A DNA stretch of 64,000 bases from Symbiodinium natans (GCA_905221605.1 CAJNDS010002268.1:257232-321231), one strand, 5' to 3'; shown: positions 52,441 through 62,443, counted from the first letter of the stretch. The notes: generated by a model from the letters alone, not told the origin. Translations and numbers: made by a program.

Positions 52441-53568
52441 GGGTCCATCAACAAGGGGATTACCTTGGCGACAGGGGAGAGGCCCGAGCTTACCCGATAC
52501 CTCAATGCCTTTCTGCAACACTCTCTCGGAGACTGCGAGCATCCGTCCGGAACTCCTCCCACATGGGTTGCCCTTGCTGTGTTCCGCGCGCGAGAGGTCT
52601 CTCCTCATCGTGACCTTCAAAACGAGATTGGGTCTTGGAACCATGCCGTCCATGTGAAGTGCCCTACCTTGTGGGCTGAGAGTACTCAAGACTCTAACCC
52701 GGTCTTTGGAGGAGGAAAGCAAGAGGAAAGCGAGGTCAAGGTTACTTCCGAAAGGGTTTTAGCCGGGAGGGAGGTTCAGTTTCTAGAAGGGGCTGTCACC
52801 TTCAATGCCAGAAAGTGGCATGCCGTGCCTGCAAGTTCAGATTGGGTCGTTGCGGGTTTCACACCACTGGGATGGGACCGTGACCTTTCTGATGCCCTTA
52901 AAGGTTTTGGGTTCCCTGTGCCCTCACCGGTGAGGATTGCAATGATCCAGGGAGGAGGGACATCCTCGAGCTCGGGAGAACTTGGTTCCGACCTGCAAGG
53001 CGACAGTGCCGCTACCTCTGGCATATCGGGAACAGGTTCCACCCAAGCCTCGATTCAAGTGTCCTCGCTTGGCTCAACTCCTGAAGAGGGCATCGAGCTA
53101 CCTGACAGGCTTGGTGCCATCAATGACCCCGACTTAGTTAGGGCCCTGGTTACCCTAAACCTCCAACACCGAGTAGAGGGGTTAGAGGCCTTGGGAGTTG
53201 AGGTTGCAAGGGACATGCTTTATGTGTACCCAGAAGACTTGCTGGAGGAAGGCTGGTCTCACGTGGAAACCAGACTTTTCCGTGAGTTGGTTCTGCGGAA
53301 TCTTGAGCAAGGGCCCACCACTGATGCACGTCCTAGTGGTCCAACACCTGCGACCCCGGCTCAGGCTGGGGTACGAGCCATTGGAGGAAATGGTTCACGA
53401 CCTACCTTCATCCAGGAGATCCGGCAAAGAAGGCAGCAGAGAGCAGCGGAGGAACGAGCTTCCAATGTTTCTGATGATGCCACGGCCGGGTCGTCCGAAC
53501 CGCCAGAAGGACGACCAGATCCTCGGGTGACATATCATCGAAGCACCGGCCCAAGAGGCATTCGATGA
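52440..53568 (+). pseudogene. extra domain between integrase and RT, 2OG-Fe(II) oxygenase-like
   Basis: After a frame change at about 52450: TGERPELTRYLNAFLQHS, then VALAVFRAREVSPHRDLQNE and FNARKWHAVPASSDWVVAGF. HRD (about residues 48-50 of this frame) and the distal His (about 119) match the H-x-D...H iron-binding pattern; the basic residue expected 8-10 positions after the distal His is absent. Then a low-complexity linker. Function unknown; the fold is inferred from the motif only. Confidence 0.5.
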
Positions 53569-53569
53569 G

Positions 53570-54880
53570 ATCCAGCAGTGGACCCCAATTCCGCTTGAGG
53601 TTCTGCAACTTGCTGAGGAGCTTGGTTCCGAGGCGGATTTGGTGGCGCGACCTAGTGACATCGAATATGCCAACAACACGTTCGATGATATGGTTCGGGG
53701 GTACTTTTGGAATCAGAATGGGTTGCATCCCATCGTCGCTCGCCTGGCCCTGAGAACCTTCGCCAGACACCGCTGTGATGTCCTGGGCCTTTCAGACCGT
53801 CATCCTGATGAGGAAGCCCAGGAGGAGTCAACGCTTGAGACTCCGGTGATCCGAATGGCCCTGCATGACCACGAAGACCTTGAAGCACCCCCTCTGGCCA
53901 ATGCGCATTCCTCATGTTCGAGCCGGATCCCAGCTGCCTTGCTCTCGCCTGCCTACATCATCCTTCAGCAAGGTGTTCAGTTTCCTGAAGAGGTAGACCA
54001 GGTGCCACATGTCTCCGAGGTCCAGGCTTGCAAGGCCGCGCTTTACACCCATGACATGGAGGGCAGGCTGGAAGCTCTGCAAGGAAGGCCTCTCGAAACC
54101 ACTCACACCGTGGCACCTGCCGAGGTGCGGCGCCATAAGCACCGTTGGTTTCAGGCTTTCAAGAAGGAACTTGAGTCACTTGTTGGCAAGGGTGCGATAG
54201 AAAGGGTTTCCGGGAAAAGGGCAGCTGAGTTGCTTAATGATCCTGAAAGCACTGTGCTCCACGCCAAGGGAGTATGTACGGTGAAGCCGGGAAAACAGGA
54301 CGAACCCTACCGTCGAAAGGCTCGGCTTGTCGCTTGCGGAAATGAATCCGGCTTTACGGACGCCGACGACCTTTACGCGTCGGGCGTGGCAGTCGAAGGA
54401 CTGCGGGCCGCGCTCGTCGAGGCATCCCACAACCAGTGGGGTGCCTATGGCACCGATGTGGCCACAGCGTTCCTCCTTGCACCTTTAGGATCACAGGCGA
54501 AGGGACGAAAATACATCTTGAAGCCTCCGCAAATCCTGAGGGACCTCGCCCTCGCCGAGGAGGGCGAGTACTGGGTTGTCCGTAAAGCAATATACGGATT
54601 AAGGGAGTCTCCACGATGGTGGTCCGAATACCGCGACCAGGCTTTGAAGGGGGTCAAGACAGTGGATCCGACCACAGGGGAGCTCCTAACCCTGGAACAG
54701 GGCCAGGTCGATGCTAACATCCTTCGCATCAAAGGGGTGGGGGGTGAGACGCTGGGTCTGATGATCCTCTAGGTAGGCGACGTGCTCTTTCTCACGACTG
54801 AGTCAAGAGCTCGAGCCATCTACGACTACATCAGGACATCCTTGGGTTGGGAACTGGATCCACTTAAGCAACTGAGGAGG
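53570..54880 (+). pseudogene. pol: copia reverse transcriptase, active site destroyed
   Basis: Hallmarks: HRWFQAFKKELESLVGKGAI, KARLVACGNESG, the first catalytic Asp in YGTDVATAFLLAPLGSQAKG, and KAIYGLRESPRWWSEYRDQA. At 54770-54781 the expected Tyr-x-Asp-Asp reads stop-Val-Gly-Asp (TAG GTA GGC GAC), so Tyr and the first Asp of the box are both lost. The frame resumes as VLFLTTESRARAIYDYIRTS until another shift at about 54870. Confidence 0.9.
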
Positions 54881-55690
54881 AGCCACTAAAGTTCCTTGGG
54901 GTGAACATACGACCACTTCCCAAAGCTCCCGGCAAGGAGCCGGGCTTCTCCCTGGAGCAGACTGCCTACATCGAGGAAGTGTTGCACGCGCATGAGTTTT
55001 CTGGTCACCCTAGCTTGGTTGCATGCCCGAAGGAACTCCTCCATGATTTTCCCAATGAACCTGCAGGCGCTGATGCCCTGAAGCGTGCGCAGAAAATCAC
55101 CGGAGAATTGCTATGGATCAGCCAACGCAGCAGACCAGATATATCCTACCTTGTGCACAACATGTGCTGCCACACCTCGAAATGTCCGGAAAGGGTTTGT
55201 GAAATAGGCCAGCGCCTCCTCAAGTTCCTCGCAGCCACGAAGAATGTTCGGTTGGAACTTAGGGTTTCGGATCCCACTGGAGGTGTTCAGGTTTTCACTG
55301 ATGCAAGCTTCGCTCCGGAAGGAGCTCACAGCTTCGGTGGGGTACTAATTAAGTACAGGGGAGCCACGGTGTTTTGGAAGGCCACCAAGTTGCCCCTAAT
55401 CTCCGTCTCCACGGCAGAAGCGGAACTCCAGACCCTAAGCGAAGGGGCTATCTTGGGCCAATCCTTCCTTGCCTCACTTCAGGATGTCACCAATGACATG
55501 TCGCCACTTCACCTCCGTTGTGACTCTACCGCCGCTATTGCCCTAGCGGAGGGGTCGTCCAGCCAGAGGACAAGACACCTTAAGGTACGTGCAGCTGCCT
55601 TGCGCCAACTTGTCGAGCAGGGGATGTCCCTATCTCACTGTCCGGGGGACATTCAGTGTGCCGATATCCTCACTATAAGGCTCTTTCGAG
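54875..55690 (+). pseudogene. pol: copia RNase H region
   Basis: EEPLKFLGVNIRPLPKAPGK starts the connection segment. RNase H residues: Asp in VFTDASFAPEG, Glu in VSTAEAELQTLSEGA, Asp in LRCDSTAAIALAEG, and Asp in CADILT. The usual ending ADILTKALSSARLRDLSILI is met only by shifting frame at about 55670. Confidence 0.85.
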
Positions 55691-56546
55691 TGCTCGCCTG
55701 AGAGACCTGAGCATACTGATAGGCTTGACAAGGGAGAGTGAGGAGCCAACCGCCAGTGCGCAATGCCTCCAGGGTTCTGGGTGTTCGCAAGGTTTAGCAG
55801 CATGGGTGGCATTGTTGATGTCGTATGCTGGGGTGATTTATGGTCAAGAGCAGCATGAAGGCCAAGTGCCTCCGCCTCCACCACCACTTGTGCATGAGGA
55901 TCCGCCCGGGATCTCGGATGACACATGGCTGTATGTTGCACTAGTGGTTGTAGTGATAGCCGCACTTGGGGTTTGGGAATGCCTAAAGGGTGTAGGTAGG
56001 GGAGTTTACCGTAGGGTTGAGACCAGGCCCGTAGTCAAGGCCTTTTCCCGCCGGGAAGAGAAGCTGCAGCGAGCTGTTGCTCAAGCCCTTGAAAGGGAAT
56101 TGCCATCCCCTGACACATCATCCACCACAAGCATCGAGATGCAAGCAAGGAGGAGACACAGGCGAAAACAAACGCCTCCGCCCCCGCCGCCGTGCGATTC
56201 ACCTCAGGGCTCTGCCTGTGCATCTGGGGATAATCCATGGCTTCGCGCTCCTGTTCCACGACCTCCACCGCCGCCTCATCCACTTCCTCCAACGCCTGCC
56301 CGCCCTGCTGAGGGTACCTCGCCTGTCCGCCGTGCCGGGGTTGAGAGGGGTGTTACGGGGGTTTCGGTTGCGGTTCAAACTGAGCCTGTCCTTGTCTTTG
56401 GGGTTGACGAGCATGCATACATGACTCCCAAAGGGAAGACTATCCATGATGATACCCATTGTAGTGCCAGCCTCCATCAAGCCGTGGGTGTTACCGCGAA
56501 GACTCCTTGTAGGCATTGTCTCGGGAGGAAGACACGAAATGGGTAG
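55660..56546 (+). CDS. copia C-terminal extension, membrane segment and zinc motif
   Basis: Open for 296 codons, beginning in the RNase H tail. Hydrophobic residues 47-62 (LAAWVALLMSYAGVIY) and a clear transmembrane segment at about 91-107 (WLYVALVVVVIAALGVW) are followed by a basic stretch, Pro-rich low complexity, and a C-terminal YMTPKGKTIHDDTHC...TPCRHC motif, a plausible small His/Cys zinc site. Position downstream of RNase H recalls env-like ORFs of Sireviruses, but there is no sequence evidence of an envelope protein. Confidence 0.6.
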
Positions 56547-56573
56547 TAGTGAAAGGCGCCTGGCGGCTTTTTC

Positions 56574-56582
56574 AAGGAGGAG
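56574..56582 (+). other. polypurine tract
   Basis: AAGGAGGAG immediately before the right LTR, the expected plus-strand primer of reverse transcription. Confidence 0.8.
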
Positions 56583-57009
56583 TGTTGAATGTCCAGACCC
56601 TCCACGAGCCCATTGCCCAGGTGCTTCGCTTCTTCTTTTCCGACTTGTGGTTCAAAGGCATGCAGCACGAGTACATAACCCGAACATGCTTGAAGCACTC
56701 AGTAGGGATGTGCTTGGAAGGGGCTGCATGCACCACAAACACATAGCTTTCAAGAAAGATTTGTAAGTCTGGCTTTGTATAGCACTTGTCAGCTTGCTTT
56801 TGTTCTTTCTTCTCTTCTGAGTCCGAGCGTGTTCGCTAGCTGAGAGAAAAGCCATAGGCCGCTCTGCGCTGTGCAGTCTGGGAGACTTTGGGCGATTGGA
56901 GTTTCGGAGGTTTTCTTCGGCAAAGAATACAAGGTTCGAGATTTCGGAGGAGGACTCAGTCCACATCGAAGGGATGCTCTTCGCTGGGGACCTGTTTGAG
57001 CCATCAACA
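56583..57009 (+). repeat. 3' LTR
   Basis: 427 bp, identical to the 5' LTR except A at 56974. Confidence 0.95.
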
Positions 57010-57014
57010 CATCC
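57010..57014. repeat. target-site duplication, right
   Basis: CATCC, matching 45900-45904. Confidence 0.9.
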
Positions 57015-57023
57015 CTTTATAGG
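57015..57023 (+). pseudogene. 3' part of the candidate exon cut by the copia insertion
   Basis: CTTTATAGG followed by a GTTTTA donor; continues the frame of 45887-45904 when one CATCC is removed. Confidence 0.4.
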
Positions 57024-57373
57024 GTTTTAAGATAACCTTCCAAACAGAGGCTTTTTGGGGTTCTGCTCAGCCAGAACCCACGTGCCAAATCCCAAAGTCC
57101 TACGCCCTCAGCACTACCTCCTACTCGCCCCTACCTAAATCCTGCAAGTTTTGGGGCAGGGTTTAGCTTTCCTACATCCTCACCAGCAACCCCAAACCCT
57201 GCAAATTCACGAAAAACTCGCAGGCCATCATCCCCTAAATTTACGGTCTTAGGGATTAACGTAGAACTCCTCAAGTTATGAAGTCGGTAGTTGCCCTAAC
57301 CCCTCCTCGACGCTTCTTAATTAACCTTATTGCGGGGCATCGCACCACCAAAAGACAAGGTCAAACACTGCAG

Positions 57374-57432
57374 GCTATTGTAGGCCAGACAGCAAAACTC
57401 TCTTCCCGAACCTTGAGAACTGCAACCTGCAC
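57374..57432 (+). CDS. candidate exon
   Basis: CACTGCAG acceptor, AC|GTAGTG donor, phase 0/2, peptide AIVGQTAKLSSRTLRTATC. The 350 bases before it hold no other exon I can support. Confidence 0.6.
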
Positions 57433-57585
57433 GTAGTGTTTAGGGCTTAGGGGTACCCAAAACCCTAAACCCAAATCCCCCAAAACCCTAAACCCTAAAC
57501 CCCAAATCCTAAACCCCAAACCCTAAACCCTAAACCCTTTACCTTAAACCCTAAACCTTAAACCCCAGACTTTAACCCGCTTGAG

Positions 57586-57657
57586 GCCATCAAGGGTGGC
57601 AAAACGGTGCGCCGCGTCTCCCCGAATGAGGCCCCTGCCTTTGGGCCGACCTTGCAG
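57586..57657 (+). CDS. candidate exon
   Basis: GCTTGAG acceptor, CAG|GTTGAG donor, phase 0/0, 24 codons: AIKGGKTVRRVSPNEAPAFG then PTLQ. A CCCCAG acceptor at 57567 would add FNPLE. Confidence 0.65.
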
Positions 57658-58325
57658 GTTGAGTTCTGTGTTGCGTTCGGGGCTTCGGGTTTGGGGTTTG
57701 GGGTTTAAGGTTTGGGGTTTAGGCTTTTGAGGTTTAAGGTCTATAGTAGGGCTTAGGGTAATGTTAGGGTCCCTTTAATAAACCCCCCCCCCCCCCAAAT
57801 CTTGTTTTGGTCCCCGGGGTTTGGAGGGGTGGAAAAAAAGACGGGGTGCCAATAATCAATTCTGGGGGTCTGGGGGTCAGCTCAGCTGAAAAGTCTTCTC
57901 TGCAATGGAACTCTTAAGCGATTTTCAGTAAAATTTTCAATTCCAGGCCGGAAAAATTTTGGTATTACCACCCTTTATTATTATCACCGCACCCCCCTAT
58001 ATAGACTTGTTTACATACATCGGCCCGAAAACCTCCCGTAATGGAAAGTAGTCTTCGGCTGGACCCCTCTGGCCCGGCGAATTTTGGTATTACCACCCCA
58101 TTTATAAATGGGACTCTCACATTAGAGTTTAGGGTTTAGGGTTGCGAGGTCGGAGTTCAGGGTTTAGGGCTTCGGGTTTAGGAGTTTACGGTTTAGGTCT
58201 TGGGGGTTAGGGTTTAGGGGTTTAGGGTTTGGGTGACTCGGAGGGCATGGTAGGGCCCAAGTATGTACTAGTGATCTACATGGCTCCTCAGATTGAACTT
58301 CAGGGGACATCTGGTGGTTTCTGTT

Positions 58326-58435
58326 CTAGGACCCGGAGTAGGCCCTTATTTATCCATTTTTCAGGTTGGGGTTCCCTTATAACCCTTAAACCAAAAAGGG
58401 TACCCTTTTTTTTCCTAGGTTACTCCTGGGTCTAG
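58326..58435. repeat. foldback element, family C copy
   Basis: Ends CTAGGACCCGGAGTAGGCCC and TACTCCTGGGTCTAG with AAAAAGGGTACCC inside. Confidence 0.6.
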
Positions 58436-58633
58436 TGTTTGAGATGTATCGGGCCCCAGATGTTCCCCAAAGCTTCCGTGCTACGGTTTTCGGCCCCCCA
58501 ACCTCCCCCCAAAACCCCCCCGCCCCACCTCCAACCCCCCTGAGAATTCATCCACCCCAAGTATCGCAGCCCGGAGCGTCTCTAGTTCAGGGCTTACAGT
58601 AGCTTGAGGGAATCCAGGGCCCAGAGTAGGCTG

Positions 58634-58960
58634 GGTTTAGGGTTTAGGGGTTTAGGGGTTTAGGAGTTTAGGGGTTTGGGGGTTTAGGGGTTTAGGGGTT
58701 TAGGGGTTTAGGGGTTTAGGGGTTTAGGGGTTTAGGGGTTTAGGGGTTTAGGGGTTTAGGGGTTTAGGGGGGTTAGGGGTTTAGGGGGGTTAGGGGTTTA
58801 GGGGTTTAGGGGTTTAGGGGTTTAGGGGTTTAGGGGTTTAGGGGTTTAGGGGTTTAGGGGTTTAGGGGTTTAGGGTTTAGGGGTTTAGGGGTTTAAGGGT
58901 TTAAGGGTTTAAGGGTTCAAGGGTTTAAGGGTTTAAGGGTTTGGGGTTTAGGGTTTAGGG
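58634..58960 (+). repeat. (TTTAGGGG)n array
   Basis: About 30 octamers with interspersed GGGGTTAGGGG and, at the 3' end, TTTAAGGG variants. Confidence 0.9.
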
Positions 58961-59070
58961 CTCGGACCCAGAGTAGGCCCTTATTCACGTTTCTTAGGTT
59001 TCCTGCCAAGCCCCTTTCAAACCAGGAAAAGGGTACCCTGTTTATTCCTAGAGGTTACTCTTGCGTCTAG
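58961..59070. repeat. foldback element, family C copy
   Basis: CTCGGACCCAGAGTAGGCCC ... TACTCTTGCGTCTAG, adjoining the TTTAGGGG array. Confidence 0.55.
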
Positions 59071-59169
59071 AGGCTTAGGAGCTAAAATCTAGACCCTATA
59101 AACCCTGGGTTCAAGTCTTAGAATTCAGATTGCATGACTCCTGAACCCCAAACAGGGTTTAAGTACTGG

Positions 59170-59300
59170 GTGTCCCAGGGTAGGATAGGGGGACCCTTAA
59201 AAGGGAACCCTTCTGAACCCTCTTCTGGCTCTCTCAAACAGGGGCCTTATTGAGAGGGTCTATATCCCCAAGGGTCCTCCTGATCCTATTCCCCAGGGTG
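59170..59300. repeat. dispersed repeat, family F copy 1
   Basis: About 120 bp, nearly identical to 59889-60015. Shared text includes TAGGATA, GACCCTTAAAAGGGA and TTATTGAGAGGGTCTATAT; weak inverted ends. Confidence 0.7.
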
Positions 59301-59302
59301 TA

Positions 59303-59408
59303 CAGGCCAGTGGTACCCTTTTGCCCTTTTGTTGGTTCTAGCTTCCCTTATAAAGTAGCCAGCCCAAAAAGGGTGCCCTTATGATAGCGTGGTTACTGGG
59401 CTGCCAAG
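59303..59408. repeat. foldback element, family D copy
   Basis: GGCCAGTGGTACCCTTTTGC to GGTTACTGGGCTGCCAAG, the same body as 38367 without an inserted array. Confidence 0.6.
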
Positions 59409-59649
59409 ACAGGGTTTAAGAAGTACAGGGTGCACGGGCTTCAACCAAACTCCAAGCCCTCGACCCTCGACTCTAAAGCCTAGGCAACTCTCAGACTTAT
59501 AACCATGATTCCAAACCTTCCAAACTCGAAGCCTTGTTCCTCTAAACCCTAAACCCTACCCAAACCCCAAAGCCCAAACCCTAAACTCTAAACCTTAAAC
59601 CTTAAACCCTAAACCCTAAACCTTCCGATTCCCAAAAAACGAGACCTAG

Positions 59650-59732
59650 GGCCCGTGTATTTGGAGAGGCTCTGGAAGCCCTGGCGGAGCCAGCAGAGGA
59701 CTTGGGGGCAGTGCCTGGAATTCGGCTTCAGG
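59650..59732 (+). CDS. candidate exon, coiled-coil gene
   Basis: GACCTAG acceptor, CAGG|GTATTC donor, phase 1/1, 27 full codons. Peptide ARVFGEALEALAEPAEDLGA. An inner version GAGAG...GCA|GTGCCT is also possible. Confidence 0.65.
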
Positions 59733-59888
59733 GTATTCAGGGTTTAGGGTTAGGGTTTAGGGTTTAGGGTTTAGGGTTTAGGGTTTGGGGTTTGGGGTTT
59801 AGGGCTTAGGGTTTAGGGCATGGAAAGGTTGCTTAGGGCTCAGGGTTATCTCGGGGCTCTTTGCTGTAGCTGGTGTGTTGGGGGGTCT

Positions 59889-60015
59889 TGATCCTAGGTA
59901 GGATAAAGGGGACCCTTAAAAGGGAGCCCTTCTGAACCCTCTTGTGGCTCTCTTAAAGAGGGACCTTATTGAGAGGGTCTATATACCCAAGGGGCCCCCT
60001 AATCCTATCCCCTAC
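59889..60015. repeat. dispersed repeat, family F copy 2
   Basis: See 59170-59300; the two copies lie about 720 bp apart in the same orientation. Confidence 0.7.
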
Positions 60016-60110
60016 TTGAGGGCTCAGGGATAGTGCAGGTGTACCCTAAACCCTAAGCCCTAAACCCTACACCCTAAACCCTAAAGGGGTGGGCCTCACC
60101 CTTTTGCACG

Positions 60111-60354
60111 TAGGACCGCCAGAGTAGGCCTGTTTATTCCCTTTCTTGGGTTTCATATATGGGTTTAGGGTTTAGGGTTTCGGGCAGTATTCCCTTATGG
60201 TCGCTTTTGAAATTATACTATGATAACACCCCCCCCCCCCCCCCCCGCCAAGTCCCTATTCTAATTCTCAAGGCCCCATATTATGTTGCCTTTTTATGGG
60301 CCCGCTTTAACAAGAAAGGCACCCTTTTTGTTCCTGGGTTACTCTTGGGTCTAG
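60111..60354. repeat. foldback element, family C, enlarged by TTTAGGG units and a C run
   Basis: Family C ends enclose GGGTTTAGGGTTTAGGG at 60162-60179 and a 16-nt C run; twice the length of other copies. Confidence 0.55.
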
Positions 60355-60535
60355 ATGGATGTCCAACCCAGAGGGTCCATGTACCTAAACAAGGGATACT
60401 TGGGCCTTCAAGCACTTGCCATGCCGGGACCTTGGGGCCCAAGTATCCCTAAACCCTAAACCCTAAACCCTAAACCCCAAACCCTAAACCCTAAACCCTA
60501 AACCCTAAACAGTAATGAGGTACACGGACCCTTAG

Positions 60536-60579
60536 GGCAAGATGAGGCACGTGGAGTCCGCAAGCCGAGATTGCATAGG
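60536..60579 (+). CDS. candidate exon, frame ambiguous
   Basis: CCCTTAG acceptor, donor GG|GTTTAG. Phase 0: GKMRHVESASRDCI; phase 2: QDEARGVRKPRLH. Both are plausible. Confidence 0.4.
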
Positions 60580-60667
60580 GTTTAGGGTTCAGGGTTTAGG
60601 GTTTAGGGTTTAGGGTTTAGGGCTTAGGAGTACTTTCTGTCTGCTTCTTCAACATCTCTCGTTCAAG

Positions 60668-60722
60668 AGGTGGCCCTAGCCAAAACCAAAATAATCTGCA
60701 CATTTAGAGCCATAAACCCAAA
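60668..60722 (+). CDS. candidate exon
   Basis: GTTCAAG acceptor, phase 2, peptide VALAKTKIICTFRAINPK. The 3' border uses a GC donor (AA|GCTTGG) and is uncertain. A further open segment at 60776-60859 before GTAACG may be another exon. Confidence 0.45.
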
Positions 60723-60904
60723 GCTTGGATGATTCGCATATCTAGGACTATGAACCCTAAACCTTCTTTGTTTAGTGTGGGTGTTGGCTATTTTTCTGGC
60801 GGAGGGCTCAGTGGGAGGCTTATACGGTTCAGGACTGTGGCGTTGAGGCCGTTTGTCGCTGTAACGAATCCTCAAACCTTAAATCCCAAAACCTATATCC
60901 CCTT

Positions 60905-61000
60905 GGGAACTGTTTTTTTTTGTATTTTTGTTTATATAACACCCAAGAGGGTATAACAATATTATGTTTATCAATGTTCTAAGGGGAGTATAGTATACCG
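60905..61000. repeat. AT-rich dispersed repeat, family G copy 2
   Basis: Counterpart of 36108-36205, with TTTTTGTTTATATAACACCC. Confidence 0.55.
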
Positions 61001-61214
61001 TGAAGAGTTCTAACATAGAAGCTTCATTGTGGCCCTGCACATCCTTGATCCTAATTGCATCGAACTCTTCTACGCCTCAACTCTAAAACTAAGACCTGTG
61101 TTGTTAAAAGCGCTTTCTGACATCTGAGCCACCCCCCACCCCCTCCCACCGCCCAACCCACCCTCACCCCAAACCCTAAACCCTGTACCCTAAACACAGC
61201 GGAACCCGTGGCAG

Positions 61215-61274
61215 GACACAGCCTCTGGCCTTCAGCGGGTTCGCGTTAAGGCGGAGAAGGACCGACCCCGGAAC
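61215..61274 (+). CDS. candidate exon
   Basis: GTGGCAG acceptor, AAC|GTATAC donor, phase 0/0, exactly 20 codons: DTASGLQRVRVKAEKDRPRN. Confidence 0.65.
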
Positions 61275-61408
61275 GTATACCCGAAGCCCGAAACCCCAAA
61301 ATTATCTCAAGTACTGAGCCCTTTGTATCGGTAGTTCTCCAAAACATAGGGTCCCTTTTTGGGGGGGCTCTTGTGAGAAGGGCCGTACCAAAAAAGAAAC
61401 CTAACTTA

Positions 61409-61497
61409 GGGCCCTAAACCCTAAACCCTAAACCCTAAACCCTAAACCCTAAACCCTAAACCCTAAACCCTAAACCCTAAACCCTAAACCCTAAACC
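61409..61497 (-). repeat. (CCCTAAA)n array
   Basis: About 12 perfect heptamers whose end (CCCAG) forms the acceptor of the next exon. Confidence 0.9.
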
Positions 61498-61500
61498 CAG

Positions 61501-61554
61501 CCGCGAATATAGCCTCAGCGGAGATACTCACGCTGACGTGGGTTCAGGCATTAG
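61501..61554 (+). CDS. candidate exon
   Basis: CCCAG acceptor at the array end, TTAG|GTAACA donor, phase 2/1. Peptide ANIASAEILTLTWVQAL. Confidence 0.6.
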
Positions 61555-61583
61555 GTAACAGGCAGCCCTTGGGACGTTTTCAC

Positions 61584-61640
61584 GGTTTAGGGTTTAGGGT
61601 TTAGGGTTTAGGGTTTAGGGTTTAGGGTTTAGGGTTTAGG
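61584..61640 (+). repeat. (TTTAGGG)n array
   Basis: Eight heptamers. With 61409-61497 they enclose one exon as an inverted pair. Confidence 0.85.
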
Positions 61641-61802
61641 GTAGAACTTTTCAGAGGGTTTTAAGGACCTACCTAGGTCGTTATCGCATTTTGTGTTGGC
61701 GACTGTTAGCCCGAGAGCCATCATCTAAAACCATGAAGCCCTACGTGTGCATTTCCCAACCTAGGAGATCCCTTTTTTGTGTACATATCCTTTCTTTCTG
61801 CA

Positions 61803-61866
61803 CCCCCCCCCCCCCCAAAAAAAAAAAAAAAAAAAAGAGAAAGAAAATTATATATATATATATATA
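61803..61866. repeat. poly-C, poly-A and (TA)n tract
   Basis: C14, A18 and a TA dinucleotide run in a row; ORFs here are low complexity. Confidence 0.85.
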
Positions 61867-61990
61867 TGCCCAGTAGTACCTTCATTCCTAAACCAAACAT
61901 GGGCACCCTTCTTATTCCTGGGCTACTCTTGCGTCACCCTAAACCCTAAACCCTGAGCAACCTAGGAAAGCAAGGTAAACCTCGGCCCAG

Positions 61991-62054
61991 CAAGCAGGAT
62001 GGTAAGGAGGGCTACGTCACCCTGCAGGCTATCAATGGCATGGACCTCGGGCCG
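61991..62054 (+). CDS. candidate exon, GYVTL-type motif
   Basis: GGCCCAG acceptor, CCG|GTTGGG donor, phase 1/0. Peptide KQDGKEGYVTLQAINGMDLG resembles the GWVTLxGNQGT repeat I recall from giant dinoflagellate coiled-coil proteins. Confidence 0.65.
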
Positions 62055-62345
62055 GTTGGGTTGACAGTTTAGGGTTTGGGGTTTAGGGTTTAGGGCTTAG
62101 GGTTTAGGGTTTAGGGTTTAGGGGTTTGGGGTTTAGGGTTTCGGGTGCAGAGCTTTAGACTCCATACTCCTTTAGGATTCATAAGCTTCAGATGTGCTTT
62201 CAAGGCTTGTTAGAGAAGTAAAACAGCCTTAGGATCTATGGACGTACAGTGACGTACATAACATGTATATGGGGCTTGAGATTTAGGGCTGAGGGTTGTT
62301 GAGGTTAAGGGTTTGGGGAATTCAAACCCTGAACACTGTCGTGAG

Positions 62346-62375
62346 CTGCATCTCCTGCGGGGGTTTGCCGAGAAG
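62346..62375 (+). CDS. candidate exon
   Basis: TCGTGAG acceptor, AAG|GTTTAGGG donor, phase 0/0, peptide LHLLRGFAEK. In phase with both neighbours. Confidence 0.6.
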
Positions 62376-62443
62376 GTTTAGGGTCTAGGGTTTCGAGCCC
62401 TAAGCTCTGAACCCTAAAACCTAAACCCCTAACCCCTAAACCC

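Larger units (their letters stand above)
45905..57009 (+). mobile_element. Ty1/copia LTR retrotransposon, 11.1 kb, coding region broken
   Basis: Paired 427-bp LTRs bounded by TGTTGA and TCAACA, 5-bp target duplication, a half-tRNA type primer site, gag, protease remnant, integrase, reverse transcriptase and RNase H in copia order (integrase before RT), and a purine tract before the right LTR. About twice the length of typical copia elements, owing to a long gag, insertions in the integrase part, an extra domain between integrase and RT, and a C-terminal extension. Some ten frame changes and one stop make it non-autonomous as read, although the LTRs are 426/427 identical. Same strand as the host exons. 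Confidence 0.95.
57658..59649. other. long stretch without firm exon
   Basis: Two copies of ATTTTGGTATTACCACCC (57958 and 58079), foldbacks at 58326 and 58961, a TTTAGGGG array at 58634-58960, and two related foldback-like blocks at 59170-59300 and 59303-59408. Confidence 0.55.

Noticed and set aside
61691-61906. ORFs across the C, A and TA tract
   Set aside because: Homopolymer translation; only the first part (61712-61755, REPSSKTMKPY) might be a small exon, too weak to list.
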